Shown: positions 26,596 through 35,026 of the stretch, in pieces
Layout of the letters: each line of letters opens with the position of its first letter
Numbering within the stretch: position 1 is the stretch's first letter
NCBI RefSeq assembly: GCF_000308635.1
Contig: NZ_BAGD01000081.1
Coordinates: 186,001-250,000 of the forward strand
From: Nocardia otitidiscaviarum NBRC 14405
Lineage (GTDB): Bacteria > Actinomycetota > Actinomycetes > Mycobacteriales > Mycobacteriaceae
Direction of reading: 5' to 3'
Length of the DNA: 64,000 nt
Made by a program: the position numbers and the translations under genes
Notes under the pieces: model-generated
What the model saw: the letters and a program-made list of their open reading frames with translations, nothing else
The model's database searches: none
What the model was told of the DNA's origin: nothing

Positions 26596-28761
26596 TTATT
26601 CCGCGTCGCCGACTCGTATTTCCCGGTCACGCCGTTCCCTGCCAGACCGTTCCTGGTCGGACCCATCCTGGTCGCCGACCTCCTGGTCGCGGTCGCCGCG
26701 CAGGGCGGACAGCACCGCCGTGGCCGTCGCCACACCGATGCCCGGGACCTCGATGATCTCCTCCACCGTAGCCTGCTTCAGTTTGGCGACCGATCCGAAG
26801 TGGGTCACCAGCGCCGTTTTGCGGGTCGAACCGAGACCCGGCACCGCGTCGAGGGCGGATTCGGTCATGCGGCGGGAGCGCTTGCTGCGGTGAAAGGTGA
26901 TGGCGAAGCGGTGCGCCTCGTCGCGCACGCGCTGCAGCAGGTACAGCGATTCACTGGTGCGCGGCATGATCACCGGGTCGGGCTCGTTCGGCACCCACAC
27001 CTCCTCGAGGCGTTTGGCCAGACCGATCACCGCGACGTCGGTGATGCCGAGTTCGTCGAGCACCTCGGCGGCGGCGTTGACCTGGGGGGCGCCGCCGTCG
27101 ACCACGTACAGGTTGGGCGGGTAGGCGAAGCGGCGCGGCCTACCGGTCTTCGGGTCGATGCCGGGCAAGCTGGAATCGATTGTCTCGGTGCTGGATTCGA
27201 GTTCGGACGCGGCTGCGGCATCGAGGTCCCGACGCAGTTTGGCGAAACGCCGCCGGGTCACCTCGGCGATGCTGGCCACATCGTCGGAGCGCCCCTCCCC
27301 GGCCGCCTCCTTGATGGCGTAGTGGCGGTACTCCGACTTGCGGGGCAGCCCGTCCTCGAACACCACCAGCGAGGCCACCACATCGGTGCCCTGCACATGG
27401 GAGATGTCCACGCACTCGATGCGCAGCGGGGCGCTGTCCAGATCGAGGGCGTCCTGAATGCCCTGCAATGCCGCCGAGCGGGCGGTCAGGTCGCCGGCGC
27501 GCTTGAGCTTGTGCTGGGCCAGCGCTTCCATGGCATTGCGCTGCACGGTCTCCGCCAGGGCCTTCTTGTCGCCACGCTGGGGCACCCGCAGCTGCACCGC
27601 CGAACCGCGCAGGCCCGACAGCCACTGCTGCACCTGTTCGGCATCGCCGGGCAGGGCCGGAACCAGCACCTCGCGCGGGACCACGGCACCGGGATGCTCG
27701 TCACCGGACTGGGCGGCCACCGCCGACTGCTCACCGTAGAACTGGGTGAGGAACTGCTCGACCAGCGCCGGCAGCTCTCCCCCGGCCGCCGCACCGCCGT
27801 GTCCGCTACGACCCGAGTCGGAGGCCTCCGTGGTTGCGCGAGCTGCCGCCTCCGGGCCCGACCAACTCAGGTCGAGGGCGTCACCCGATTTGTCCACCAC
27901 CCAGCCGCGCTGCCCGCGCACCCGCCCGTCGCGCACGTGGAAGATCTGCACCGCGACCTCGAGTTCGTCGAGGGCGAAGTTGACGACGTCGGCGTCGGTG
28001 CCGGTGCCGAGCACCACGGCCTGCTTCTCCAGCGCCCGCCGCAGCGCCTGCACGTCGTCACGCAGCCGGGCGGCGGTCTCGAAGTCGAGCTCCTCGGCCG
28101 CGGCGTGCATGCGCTTCTCGAGGTCCTTGACGAGTTTGTCGGTCTTGCCGGAGAGGAAGTCGCAGAAGTCCTCCACGATCTGCCGGTGCTCGGCCGCATT
28201 CACCCGGCCGATGCACGGCGCGGAACACTTGTCGATGTAGCCGAGCAGGCAGGGCCGCCCGATCTGGTTGTGCCGCTTGAAGACTCCATTCGAGCAGGTG
28301 CGCACCGGGAACACCCGCAGCAGCAGATCCAGCGTCTCGCGAATGGCCCAGGCGTGTGCGTAGGGCCCGAAATAGCGCACCCCCTTCTTGCGCGCGCCCC
28401 GGTACACGAAGACCCGCGGGTACTCCTCGTTCAGGCTGACCGCCAGCACCGGATACGACTTGTCGTCCCGGTAGCGCACATTGAAGCGCGGATCGAACTC
28501 CTTGATCCAGTTGTATTCCAGCTGAAGGGCTTCCACCTCCGTGGAGACCACCGTCCACTCCACGCTGGCGGCGGTGGTGACCATCTGCCGGGTGCGCGGA
28601 TGCAGCGACGCCACATCGGCGAAATAGGAGTTGAGCCGACTGCGCAGACTCTTGGCCTTGCCGACGTAGATGACCCGCTTGTGCGCGTCCCGGAACTTGT
28701 ACACGCCGGGTTCGACAGGAATGGTGCCCGGGGCGGGCCGGTACGTCGCGGGATCTGCCAC
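26596..28761 (-). CDS. uvrC: Excinuclease ABC subunit C
   Basis: A 721-residue nucleotide-excision-repair nuclease. Order: GIY-YIG domain (GVYKFRDAHKRVIYVGKAKSL, about 15-90), Cys-rich region (CSNGVFKRHNQIGRPCLLGY), UVR motif (about 210-245), the RNase-H-like 5'-incision domain (IECVDISHVQGTD, VVDGGAPQVNAA), tandem helix-hairpin-helix motifs (DAVPGLGSTRK, EVPGIGVATA) and an acidic/basic tail. The GTG at 28761 aligns with family starts; an upstream extension to 28896 reads into the preceding MFS gene. Confidence 0.97.
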   Translation of the reverse strand: MADPATYRPAPGTIPVEPGVYKFRDAHKRVIYVGKAKSLRSRLNSYFADVASLHPRTRQMVTTAASVEWTVVSTEVEALQLEYNWIKEFDPRFNVRYRDDKSYPVLAVSLNEEYPRVFVYRGARKKGVRYFGPYAHAWAIRETLDLLLRVFPVRTCSNGVFKRHNQIGRPCLLGYIDKCSAPCIGRVNAAEHRQIVEDFCDFLSGKTDKLVKDLEKRMHAAAEELDFETAARLRDDVQALRRALEKQAVVLGTGTDADVVNFALDELEVAVQIFHVRDGRVRGQRGWVVDKSGDALDLSWSGPEAAARATTEASDSGRSGHGGAAAGGELPALVEQFLTQFYGEQSAVAAQSGDEHPGAVVPREVLVPALPGDAEQVQQWLSGLRGSAVQLRVPQRGDKKALAETVQRNAMEALAQHKLKRAGDLTARSAALQGIQDALDLDSAPLRIECVDISHVQGTDVVASLVVFEDGLPRKSEYRHYAIKEAAGEGRSDDVASIAEVTRRRFAKLRRDLDAAAASELESSTETIDSSLPGIDPKTGRPRRFAYPPNLYVVDGGAPQVNAAAEVLDELGITDVAVIGLAKRLEEVWVPNEPDPVIMPRTSESLYLLQRVRDEAHRFAITFHRSKRSRRMTESALDAVPGLGSTRKTALVTHFGSVAKLKQATVEEIIEVPGIGVATATAVLSALRGDRDQEVGDQDGSDQERSGRERRDREIRVGDAE

Positions 28762-28771
28762 GGCACCAAGG

Positions 28772-30004
28772 TTACTGATCCGGTCCGACAGCACACGACG
28801 CCTCGGCCCGAACCGGGGCGGTCGCGACAGCGCCCGACCCCGCCACCGGCCGGGCCAGCGCCCAGACGACCAGAGCGCAGAGCGTGTAGGCCGCACCGAG
28901 ACCGCAGGAGGCGGACCAGCCCCAGGTGCCGTACGCCCAGGTGGTCGTTACCGCTCCCAGTGCGGAGCCCAGGGAATAGCAGGCCATGTAGCCGCCGATG
29001 ACGACGCCGGTCCGATCCGGCCGCGCCGCGGTCAGCAGGTGCTGGTTGCCGACATGGACGACCTGCACGGCGAAGTCGAGCACGACCACACCGACGACGA
29101 GCGGCCACAGCGTCGCCTCCGTACGGGCGATGAGCAGCCAGGAGGCGGCCAGCAGCACCAGCGCCCCTCCGGTGATCGCCGGCGCGTGACCGGAATCGGC
29201 CCACCGGCCCGCGCGGGCGGCGCCGAGCGCACCGGCCAGTCCGGCCAGCCCGAACAGACCGATCTGCGTGGTGCCGAGGTGCCAGGGCGCCGCGCCCAGC
29301 GGCAGCGCCAGTCCGCTCCACAGGGTGCCGAAGGAGGCGAAGAGGAACAGTGCGATGAGCCCCCGGCTCAGGAACAGCCGATCGGTGCGGGCGAGCCGTC
29401 CCAACGAGGCCAGCACCTGCCCGTAGCGCGCCGCGAGAGCGGGGCGATCGGCGTCGAGGGTGGCGCGGACGACGATCGCCAGCGTCGCGCACAGGACGGC
29501 GAGCACCGCGTAGACGGCCCGCCAGCCGACGGTGTCGCCCAGCGCGCCCGCGAGGACGCGGACGCCGAGGATGCCGATCACCACGCCCGAGGTGACCGCC
29601 CCGATGGTGCGGCCGCGCTCGTCCGGCGCGGAGACCGCCGCGGCGTACGCGACGGTCACCTGCACCACCACCGCGAACAGACCCGCGAACGCCAGCCCCG
29701 CCAATGCGACGACGCCGGTCGGGGCGACGGCCACGACGGCGGTCCCGATCGCAGTGAGCAGCAGCTGACCGGTGATGAGCCGACGACGATTCATCATGTC
29801 GCCGAGCGGAACCAGCAGGACGAGACCGGCGAAGTAGCCGATCTGCCCGGCCGCGACCAGCGCACCCACCGACTCGTGCGACATGCCGAGGTCGGCGCCC
29901 GCCGACTCCAGCACCGGCTGTATCGCGTAGACGGTGGATACGGCCACCGCGCATACCAGTGCCAGGACGAAACGTCGCTCCCTCGTCACTCCTCCTACGG
30001 CCAC
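28772..30004 (-). CDS. MFS transporter paired with an HxlR regulator
   Basis: A 410-residue, twelve-helix permease of the drug:H+ antiporter type; loop 2-3 reads PLGDMMNRRRLI. Start GTG 30004 has AGGAGG four bases upstream; GTG 30007 is in the same frame. It is divergent from an HxlR-family gene, and their 83-base intergenic region carries a near-perfect 13-bp inverted repeat, so efflux is probably induced by the HxlR ligand. The substrate is unknown. Confidence 0.88.
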   Translation of the reverse strand: MAVGGVTRERRFVLALVCAVAVSTVYAIQPVLESAGADLGMSHESVGALVAAGQIGYFAGLVLLVPLGDMMNRRRLITGQLLLTAIGTAVVAVAPTGVVALAGLAFAGLFAVVVQVTVAYAAAVSAPDERGRTIGAVTSGVVIGILGVRVLAGALGDTVGWRAVYAVLAVLCATLAIVVRATLDADRPALAARYGQVLASLGRLARTDRLFLSRGLIALFLFASFGTLWSGLALPLGAAPWHLGTTQIGLFGLAGLAGALGAARAGRWADSGHAPAITGGALVLLAASWLLIARTEATLWPLVVGVVVLDFAVQVVHVGNQHLLTAARPDRTGVVIGGYMACYSLGSALGAVTTTWAYGTWGWSASCGLGAAYTLCALVVWALARPVAGSGAVATAPVRAEASCAVGPDQ

Positions 30005-30023
30005 CACGCCTCCTCGATTAGTA

Positions 30024-30069
30024 GCAATTTGAAACCGTTCGAGCATAGGTATCATTGGTTTCACATTGC
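30024..30069. promoter_or_regulatory. Inverted repeat in the MFS/HxlR divergent promoter
   Basis: GCAATTTGAAACC (30024-30036) is matched at 12 of 13 positions by the inverted copy GGTTTCACATTGC (30057-30069), 20 bases apart. The centre-to-centre distance of 33 bp is about three helical turns, as expected for a dimer pair controlling both genes. Confidence 0.7.
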
Positions 30070-30087
30070 AACCGATTGGGAGGGTTC

Positions 30088-30552
30088 ATGACCGCGACGC
30101 CGCGTTCCGACCACCGCTGGACCGATCCCACCTGCCCCGTCGCCCGCACCGTCGACCTGGTGGGTGATCGGTGGAGTCTGCTCATCGTGCGCGACGCCAT
30201 GGACGGCGCCGCGACCTTCACCGAATTCCAGCGACGCCTCGGCATCGCCCGCAACATCCTCACCGACCGCCTGCGCAGACTGGTCGACCACGGCGTTCTC
30301 ACCACGAGCACCGCGCCGGGCGGCAAGCGGCACAGCTATGCGCTCACCCCCGCCGGACAGGATCTGTTCACCCTCGTGGTGGCGCTGCGGCAGTGGGGCG
30401 AGCGGCACGCCTTCGACACCGGGGAAGCCCGCTCGACACTGGTGGACCTCGACGGTGGGGCGATCGCGCCGCTGCGGGCGGAGAACGCGGCGGGCGTCCC
30501 GGTGTCCGCGGCGACCACCCGGGTGCGCAAGGTGGGTGAGCGCGCCGAGTGA
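30088..30552 (+). CDS. HxlR-family winged-helix regulator
   Basis: A 154-residue regulator with the HxlR signature: Cys in DPTCPVARTVDLVGDRWSLL, then FTEFQRRLGIARNILTDRLRRLVDHGVL as the winged helix. The single N-terminal Cys (about residue 16) is the residue that senses aldehydes or thiol stress in several family members. ATG 30088 follows GGGAGGG closely. The C-terminal ~50 residues are less conserved. Likely controls itself and the MFS gene. Confidence 0.9.
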   Translation: MTATPRSDHRWTDPTCPVARTVDLVGDRWSLLIVRDAMDGAATFTEFQRRLGIARNILTDRLRRLVDHGVLTTSTAPGGKRHSYALTPAGQDLFTLVVALRQWGERHAFDTGEARSTLVDLDGGAIAPLRAENAAGVPVSAATTRVRKVGERAE

Positions 30553-30665
30553 GCGCGGCGCGCCGAGTGACGCATCCGCCGTGGCTCCCACTCCGAAGTA
30601 CCGACCGACGTCAGTATGGGGTGGGAGTTCCAGAGCACCACCGGTCGATTCGAGGGAGTTTCACC

Positions 30666-31007
30666 ATGATGAACCGTCTTCGCCCGCACCGCCGGACGCT
30701 GTCCATCGGCTCCGCGGTCCTGCTCACCGCCGCGGGACTGGCCGCCATGGCCGCGCCCGCCTCGGCCGCGGGCGTGGGATGCCGGATCGACCGGCCGAGT
30801 ATCGACAGCGTCACCTTCACCTGCCCGGACGACGTCTGGTACGTGGGCATCGTGCGCTGCCTCGGTTCCCGCGCCGTCGGCCACGGACAGCAGGCACCCA
30901 CCTTCATCGTCAGCGATTCCGCCCGCCCGTTCGCCCCCATGACCCTCACCTGCAACGGCGAATCCAAGCGCGGCATCGCCCTCGACGCCTGGACCGACGG
31001 CGTCTGA
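30666..31007 (+). CDS. Small secreted protein of unknown function
   Basis: A 113-residue protein with a good Sec signal peptide (basic MMNRLRPHRR, hydrophobic SAVLLTAAGLAAMA, cleavage after ASA, about residue 34). The mature ~79 residues contain four Cys that could form two disulfides. GAGGGAG precedes the ATG. No motif was recognised; ORFs of this type are common in Nocardia. Confidence 0.65.
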   Translation: MMNRLRPHRRTLSIGSAVLLTAAGLAAMAAPASAAGVGCRIDRPSIDSVTFTCPDDVWYVGIVRCLGSRAVGHGQQAPTFIVSDSARPFAPMTLTCNGESKRGIALDAWTDGV

Positions 31008-31168
31008 CCGCCGCACGCTGCCCCGGCGACAGACGCTCGCCCGTCCACGCCCGTCGTGGCCACGCCGAATCAGCCGATGGCCGGAGCGGGTGCGCCGCCG
31101 CGGTCGGCGATCCGAAAGGACGACGGCACCGGCTGTGGCCGCCCGACGTCGACGGCCGCGCCACCGGC

Positions 31169-32380
31169 CTAACGCACAGCCGCGGCGAGTGCGGGCGCGA
31201 GGTCGCCGCGCTCCCCCACCTCGATCGTGTCGAGTTCGAGCCAGTCGGCCATCTCGCGCAGTGATTTGGCGAGTTCGGCCGCGATGCGCGCGGTGTCGCG
31301 GCCGGGTTCGGTGAAGGCGCCGGGGGCCAGGAGGCGGCCGGTGGCGCGCTCGGCGCGCAGGTCGACGCGGCCGACGAGTTCGCCGTCCAGGAGGAAGGGG
31401 AAGACGTAGTAGCCGTGTACGCGCTTGTGGGCCGGGGTGTAGATCTCGATGCGGTAGTGGAAGTCGAAGAGGCGTTCGGTGCGGGGGCGGAAGAAGATGA
31501 GCGGGTCGAAGGGGCACAGCAGGGCCGCGCCGGTGACGCGGCGCGGGGTGCGGGCGGTGTGGTGCAGGTAGGCCGGTTTGTCCCACCCCGCGACCGTGAC
31601 CTGTTCGAGTTCGCCCGCGTCGAGGAGATCGGCGATGGCGGGTTCGGTCTGGCGACGGGTGAGGCGGTAGTAGTCGCGTAGGTCGGTTTCGGTGCCGATG
31701 CCGTGTGCGGCGGCGGCCCGGCGCACGAGTTCGCGCACCGCGTCGGCCTCGTCGATCCGCCGCGCGAGCACATCGGCGGGGAGGACGCGTTCGGTGAGAT
31801 CGTAGTAGCGCTGGAAGCCGACGCGCTTGTCCACCGACACCTCGCCGGCGGCGAACAGCGCCTCGCAGACCACCTTGGTGTCGCTGTAGTTCCAGCCCCA
31901 ATGATCCTTGGCCCGTGGACGATCCAGCTCCAGATGCTTCTCCACCTCACCGGCCGTGCACGCCCCGAATTCGCGCAGAACCCCGAGCACGTCGTCGGCC
32001 AGGGTCGGATTGCGTGCGAACACCTGCTGCGCCCCGCCCCAGCGGCCGCTGCGGTACTGCTCCATCCGCCACCGCAGGAGCGTCCAGTCCTCGACCGGCA
32101 GCAGCGCGGCCTCGTGCGCCCAGTACTCGACCAGCCGCCGCGGCCTGCGGGCGGAGTGGCTCCACGCCGTCGCGTCCAACAGGTCCCGGTCGTAGCCGCC
32201 GATCCGGCTGAACACCGGGGTGTAGTGGGCGCGCACGGCCGCCGACACCGAATCCAGTTGCAGCAGTCGCGTGTGCTCCAGGGCGCGCAGCACGGTACGG
32301 CGGGTGGGCGCGCCGGTGGGCCGGGTGGCGGCGAAACCCTGTGCGGCGAGGGCGATGCGGCGGGCGGTGGCGACGGTCAT
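31169..32380 (-). CDS. AlkX/YcaQ-like winged-helix DNA glycosylase
   Basis: A 403-residue member of the YcaQ (HTH_42) family, which unhooks DNA interstrand crosslinks and removes alkylated bases. The catalytic Q-x-D motif is visible as QLD (Gln41, Asp43) in HTRLLQLDSV. Other family phrases are EYWAHEAALLP, WGWNYSDTKVVCEALF, and the C-terminal LLCPFDPLIFFRPRTERLFDF. ATG 32380 was preferred over TTG 32431. In Streptomyces a relative protects the producer of a crosslinking antibiotic; nothing nearby suggests such a cluster here. Confidence 0.9.
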   Translation of the reverse strand: MTVATARRIALAAQGFAATRPTGAPTRRTVLRALEHTRLLQLDSVSAAVRAHYTPVFSRIGGYDRDLLDATAWSHSARRPRRLVEYWAHEAALLPVEDWTLLRWRMEQYRSGRWGGAQQVFARNPTLADDVLGVLREFGACTAGEVEKHLELDRPRAKDHWGWNYSDTKVVCEALFAAGEVSVDKRVGFQRYYDLTERVLPADVLARRIDEADAVRELVRRAAAAHGIGTETDLRDYYRLTRRQTEPAIADLLDAGELEQVTVAGWDKPAYLHHTARTPRRVTGAALLCPFDPLIFFRPRTERLFDFHYRIEIYTPAHKRVHGYYVFPFLLDGELVGRVDLRAERATGRLLAPGAFTEPGRDTARIAAELAKSLREMADWLELDTIEVGERGDLAPALAAAVR

Positions 32381-32467
32381 GGGCACAGATCGCCACCTTG
32401 CCACGCCCCACCGACATCTTCGCTCCGGCAATCCCTACCCGCATCCCTATCACCGGGGCTAACCTGG

Positions 32468-32489
32468 TTCGATACAGTCGTGTATCGAA
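32468..32489. promoter_or_regulatory. Perfect 22-bp palindromic operator
   Basis: TTCGATACA (32468-32476) and TGTATCGAA (32481-32489) flank GTCG, 23 bases upstream of the FAD-dehydrogenase ATG and 88 bases from the divergent glycosylase start. The ATACA/TGTAT dyad with a 4-base centre is typical of TetR-family operators, but no TetR gene is adjacent. Confidence 0.65.
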
Positions 32490-32511
32490 CTTCTACGACC
32501 GAGGACAGGGC

Positions 32512-34176
32512 ATGATCGAGAATCCGGATGTGATCGTGGTCGGCGCCGGGCTGGCCGGCCTCGTGGCCACCTACGAGCTGGTCCAGGCGGGCCGCCGGGT
32601 GCTGGTGCTGGACCAGGAGAACCGAGCCAATCTGGGCGGACAGGCGTTCTGGTCGCTGGGCGGACTGTTCCTGGTGGACACCCCCGAGCAGCGACGGCTC
32701 GGGGTCAAGGATTCACTCGAACTGGCCTGGCAGGACTGGCAGGGCGCGGCCGGATTCGACCGCGAGGACGAGGACCACTGGGCCCGGCAGTGGGCGCGCG
32801 CCTACGTCGAGTTCGCGGCCACCGAGAAACGCCAGTACCTGCACGACCTCGGCCTGCGGGTGACGCCGCTGGTGGGTTGGGCCGAACGCGGCGGCGCGAC
32901 CGCCGACGGCCACGGCAATTCGGTGCCGCGCTTCCATCTCACCTGGGGCACCGGCCCCGAAGTGGTGCGTGTCTTCGCCGAACCGGTGCTGGCGGCCGAG
33001 CGCCGCGGCCAGGTGGGATTCGCCTTCCGGCACCGGGTGGACGACCTCGTGGTGAGCGACGACGCCGTCACCGGCGTGCGCGGCAGCCTGCTCGCCCCGA
33101 GCGATGCCGAGCGCGGCGTGGCCTCGTCACGAGAGGTGGTGGGCGAGTTCGAGTTCCACGCCAAGGCGGTGGTCGTCACCTCCGGCGGCATCGGCCACAA
33201 TCACGAACTGATCCGCCGCAACTGGCCCACCGATCGGCTCGGGCCCTGCCCGGAGCACATGATCTCCGGCGTCCCGGCGCATGTGGACGGTCGCATGCTG
33301 GCCATCGCCGAGGCCGCGGGCGGCCGCATCGTGAACCGGGATCGCATGTGGCACTACACCGAGGGCATCCACAACTGGGATCCGGTCTGGCCCGATCACG
33401 CCATCCGCATCATCCCCGGCCCCTCCTCGCTGTGGTTCGACGCCACCGGAAAGCGGCTGCCCGCACCGTGTTTCCCCGGTTTCGACACCAATGCCACCAT
33501 GAAGGAGATCCTGTCCACCGGCTACGACTACTCCTGGTTCATCCTCACCCAGTCGATCATCGAGAAGGAGTTCGCGCTCTCCGGCTCCGAGCAGAACCCC
33601 GACATCACCGGCAAGGATCTCAAACTCACCCTCAAAAGCCGGGTCGCCAAGGGCGCACCGGGGCCGGTGGAAGCGTTCAAACGACACGGCGCGGACTTCG
33701 TCGTCGCCGACACCCTGGCCGAACTCGTGCAGGGTATGAACAAGATCGCCCGGGGACCGCAGCTCGATCTCGCCGACCTGGAACGCCAGATCGTCGCCCG
33801 CGACCGGGATATCGAGCACAAGTTCAGCAAGGACGCCCAGCTGATGGCGATCGGCAATGCGCGGCGCTACCTCGGCGACAAACTGGGTCGAGTGGCGACC
33901 CCGCACCGCATCCTCGATCCCGCGCACGGCCCGCTCATCGCGGTGCGGTTGAACATCCTCACCCGAAAGACGTTGGGCGGCTTGCAGACCAATCTCGACT
34001 CACAGGTCGTTCGCCCGGACGGCACCCCGTTCCCCGGGCTGTACGCGGCCGGTGAGGTGGCGGGCTTCGGAGGCGGCGGCGTGCACGGATACAACGCCCT
34101 GGAGGGCACCTTCCTCGGCGGCTGCATCTTCTCGGGCCGCGCCGCCGGGCGGGCACTGGCCCGCACCCTGTCCTGA
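32512..34176 (+). CDS. FAD-binding dehydrogenase (fumarate-reductase/KstD-like flavoprotein)
   Basis: A 554-residue flavoprotein with the dinucleotide-binding start DVIVVGAGLAGLVATYEL, the ribose Glu/Asp phrase LVLDQE, and the C-terminal FAD motif LYAAGEVAGFGGGGVHGYNALEGTFLGG (shown here by its end, 530-550). Family members include the mycobacterial Rv0785 type and 3-ketosteroid dehydrogenases; the substrate is unknown. No steroid genes are nearby. It probably answers to the 22-bp palindrome just upstream. Confidence 0.88.
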   Translation: MIENPDVIVVGAGLAGLVATYELVQAGRRVLVLDQENRANLGGQAFWSLGGLFLVDTPEQRRLGVKDSLELAWQDWQGAAGFDREDEDHWARQWARAYVEFAATEKRQYLHDLGLRVTPLVGWAERGGATADGHGNSVPRFHLTWGTGPEVVRVFAEPVLAAERRGQVGFAFRHRVDDLVVSDDAVTGVRGSLLAPSDAERGVASSREVVGEFEFHAKAVVVTSGGIGHNHELIRRNWPTDRLGPCPEHMISGVPAHVDGRMLAIAEAAGGRIVNRDRMWHYTEGIHNWDPVWPDHAIRIIPGPSSLWFDATGKRLPAPCFPGFDTNATMKEILSTGYDYSWFILTQSIIEKEFALSGSEQNPDITGKDLKLTLKSRVAKGAPGPVEAFKRHGADFVVADTLAELVQGMNKIARGPQLDLADLERQIVARDRDIEHKFSKDAQLMAIGNARRYLGDKLGRVATPHRILDPAHGPLIAVRLNILTRKTLGGLQTNLDSQVVRPDGTPFPGLYAAGEVAGFGGGGVHGYNALEGTFLGGCIFSGRAAGRALARTLS

Positions 34177-34276
34177 TCGTCGCGGCCGATGCCCCGAATC
34201 GGCCGCCGCACAGCCGATCGAGCGACGGCGCGACCCGATCACGGTTGGGCGCGCCGTCCGGCGCACCGGGGTCGAC

Positions 34277-34795
34277 TCAGGATGTGGCGGCGAACCAGGC
34301 GTAGACGTCGCGCCGCAGCAGCAGCGCGAGTACGACGCCCGAGGCCATGATGCCGGCGAGCACGATGAACGGCCCCACCCCCGTGGGCAATTCGGTCGAG
34401 AACAGCGTGAACACCCCCAGGAAGGTCTGCAGGCTCGATACCGCCAGCGCACCGATCCAGACCCAGCGCGAGCGAATGCCGAACAGCACCGCCATCGCCC
34501 CGGTCAGCCAGGCGGCGAAGAAGTGCCCGCCGCTGCCGAGTACCGAGAGCACGCCGTCGGGAATGGCGAGCAGGCAGTGCAGCACGGCGAAACCGGCCGT
34601 GGCCCAGGCCGCGTAGCGGGCCTCACGCACCTTCGCGGGCACCTCGGCGCGCAATGCGTCGCCGATCTCGGAACGATCACGGAGCGCGATCCCCAGTGCG
34701 CCGGAGACACGTTCGAAAAACGCTGCGGGAGTACCCTTGTCCGCATCGGTCGAATCGGCTTCCACCTCATCGACGACAGCCGAATGCGCAGTCAC
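34277..34795 (-). CDS. Four-helix membrane protein of unknown function
   Basis: A 172-residue protein: an acidic N-terminus (about 55 residues), then four hydrophobic segments near 62-82, 88-106, 110-130 and 140-160 separated by short loops. No recognisable domain. It is probably an integral inner-membrane protein. It lies alone between the FAD dehydrogenase (convergent) and a permease gene 231 bases further on. Confidence 0.7.
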   Translation of the reverse strand: MTAHSAVVDEVEADSTDADKGTPAAFFERVSGALGIALRDRSEIGDALRAEVPAKVREARYAAWATAGFAVLHCLLAIPDGVLSVLGSGGHFFAAWLTGAMAVLFGIRSRWVWIGALAVSSLQTFLGVFTLFSTELPTGVGPFIVLAGIMASGVVLALLLRRDVYAWFAATS

Positions 34796-34943
34796 AGCTA
34801 CTCCTCATCGAGCATCCATCCATTGCGCGCCCCCTGCGAACGCGCAATCCGACGCTAACCAACCGTTTCGATATCCGACAATCGCGGCGGCCAAGTTATG
34901 ACCATGGCCACAGCCCGCCCCCACTGTGTCCCAGCACACAGCA

Positions 34944-34972
34944 CGGCCGCGCACGATTATCGTGCGCGGCCG
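34944..34972. terminator. 14-bp perfect hairpin downstream of the permease
   Basis: CGGCCGCGCACGAT (34944-34957) pairs completely with 34959-34972. It lies 55 bases after the permease stop (minus strand), with AAAA on the plus-strand side. Most likely the permease terminator; the stem is unusually long and GC-rich. Confidence 0.65.
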
Positions 34973-35026
34973 CGAAAAGCACTGGTCCCGAGCTGTTTTC
35001 GCCCGGCCTGCCGTAAATCGGCGAGA

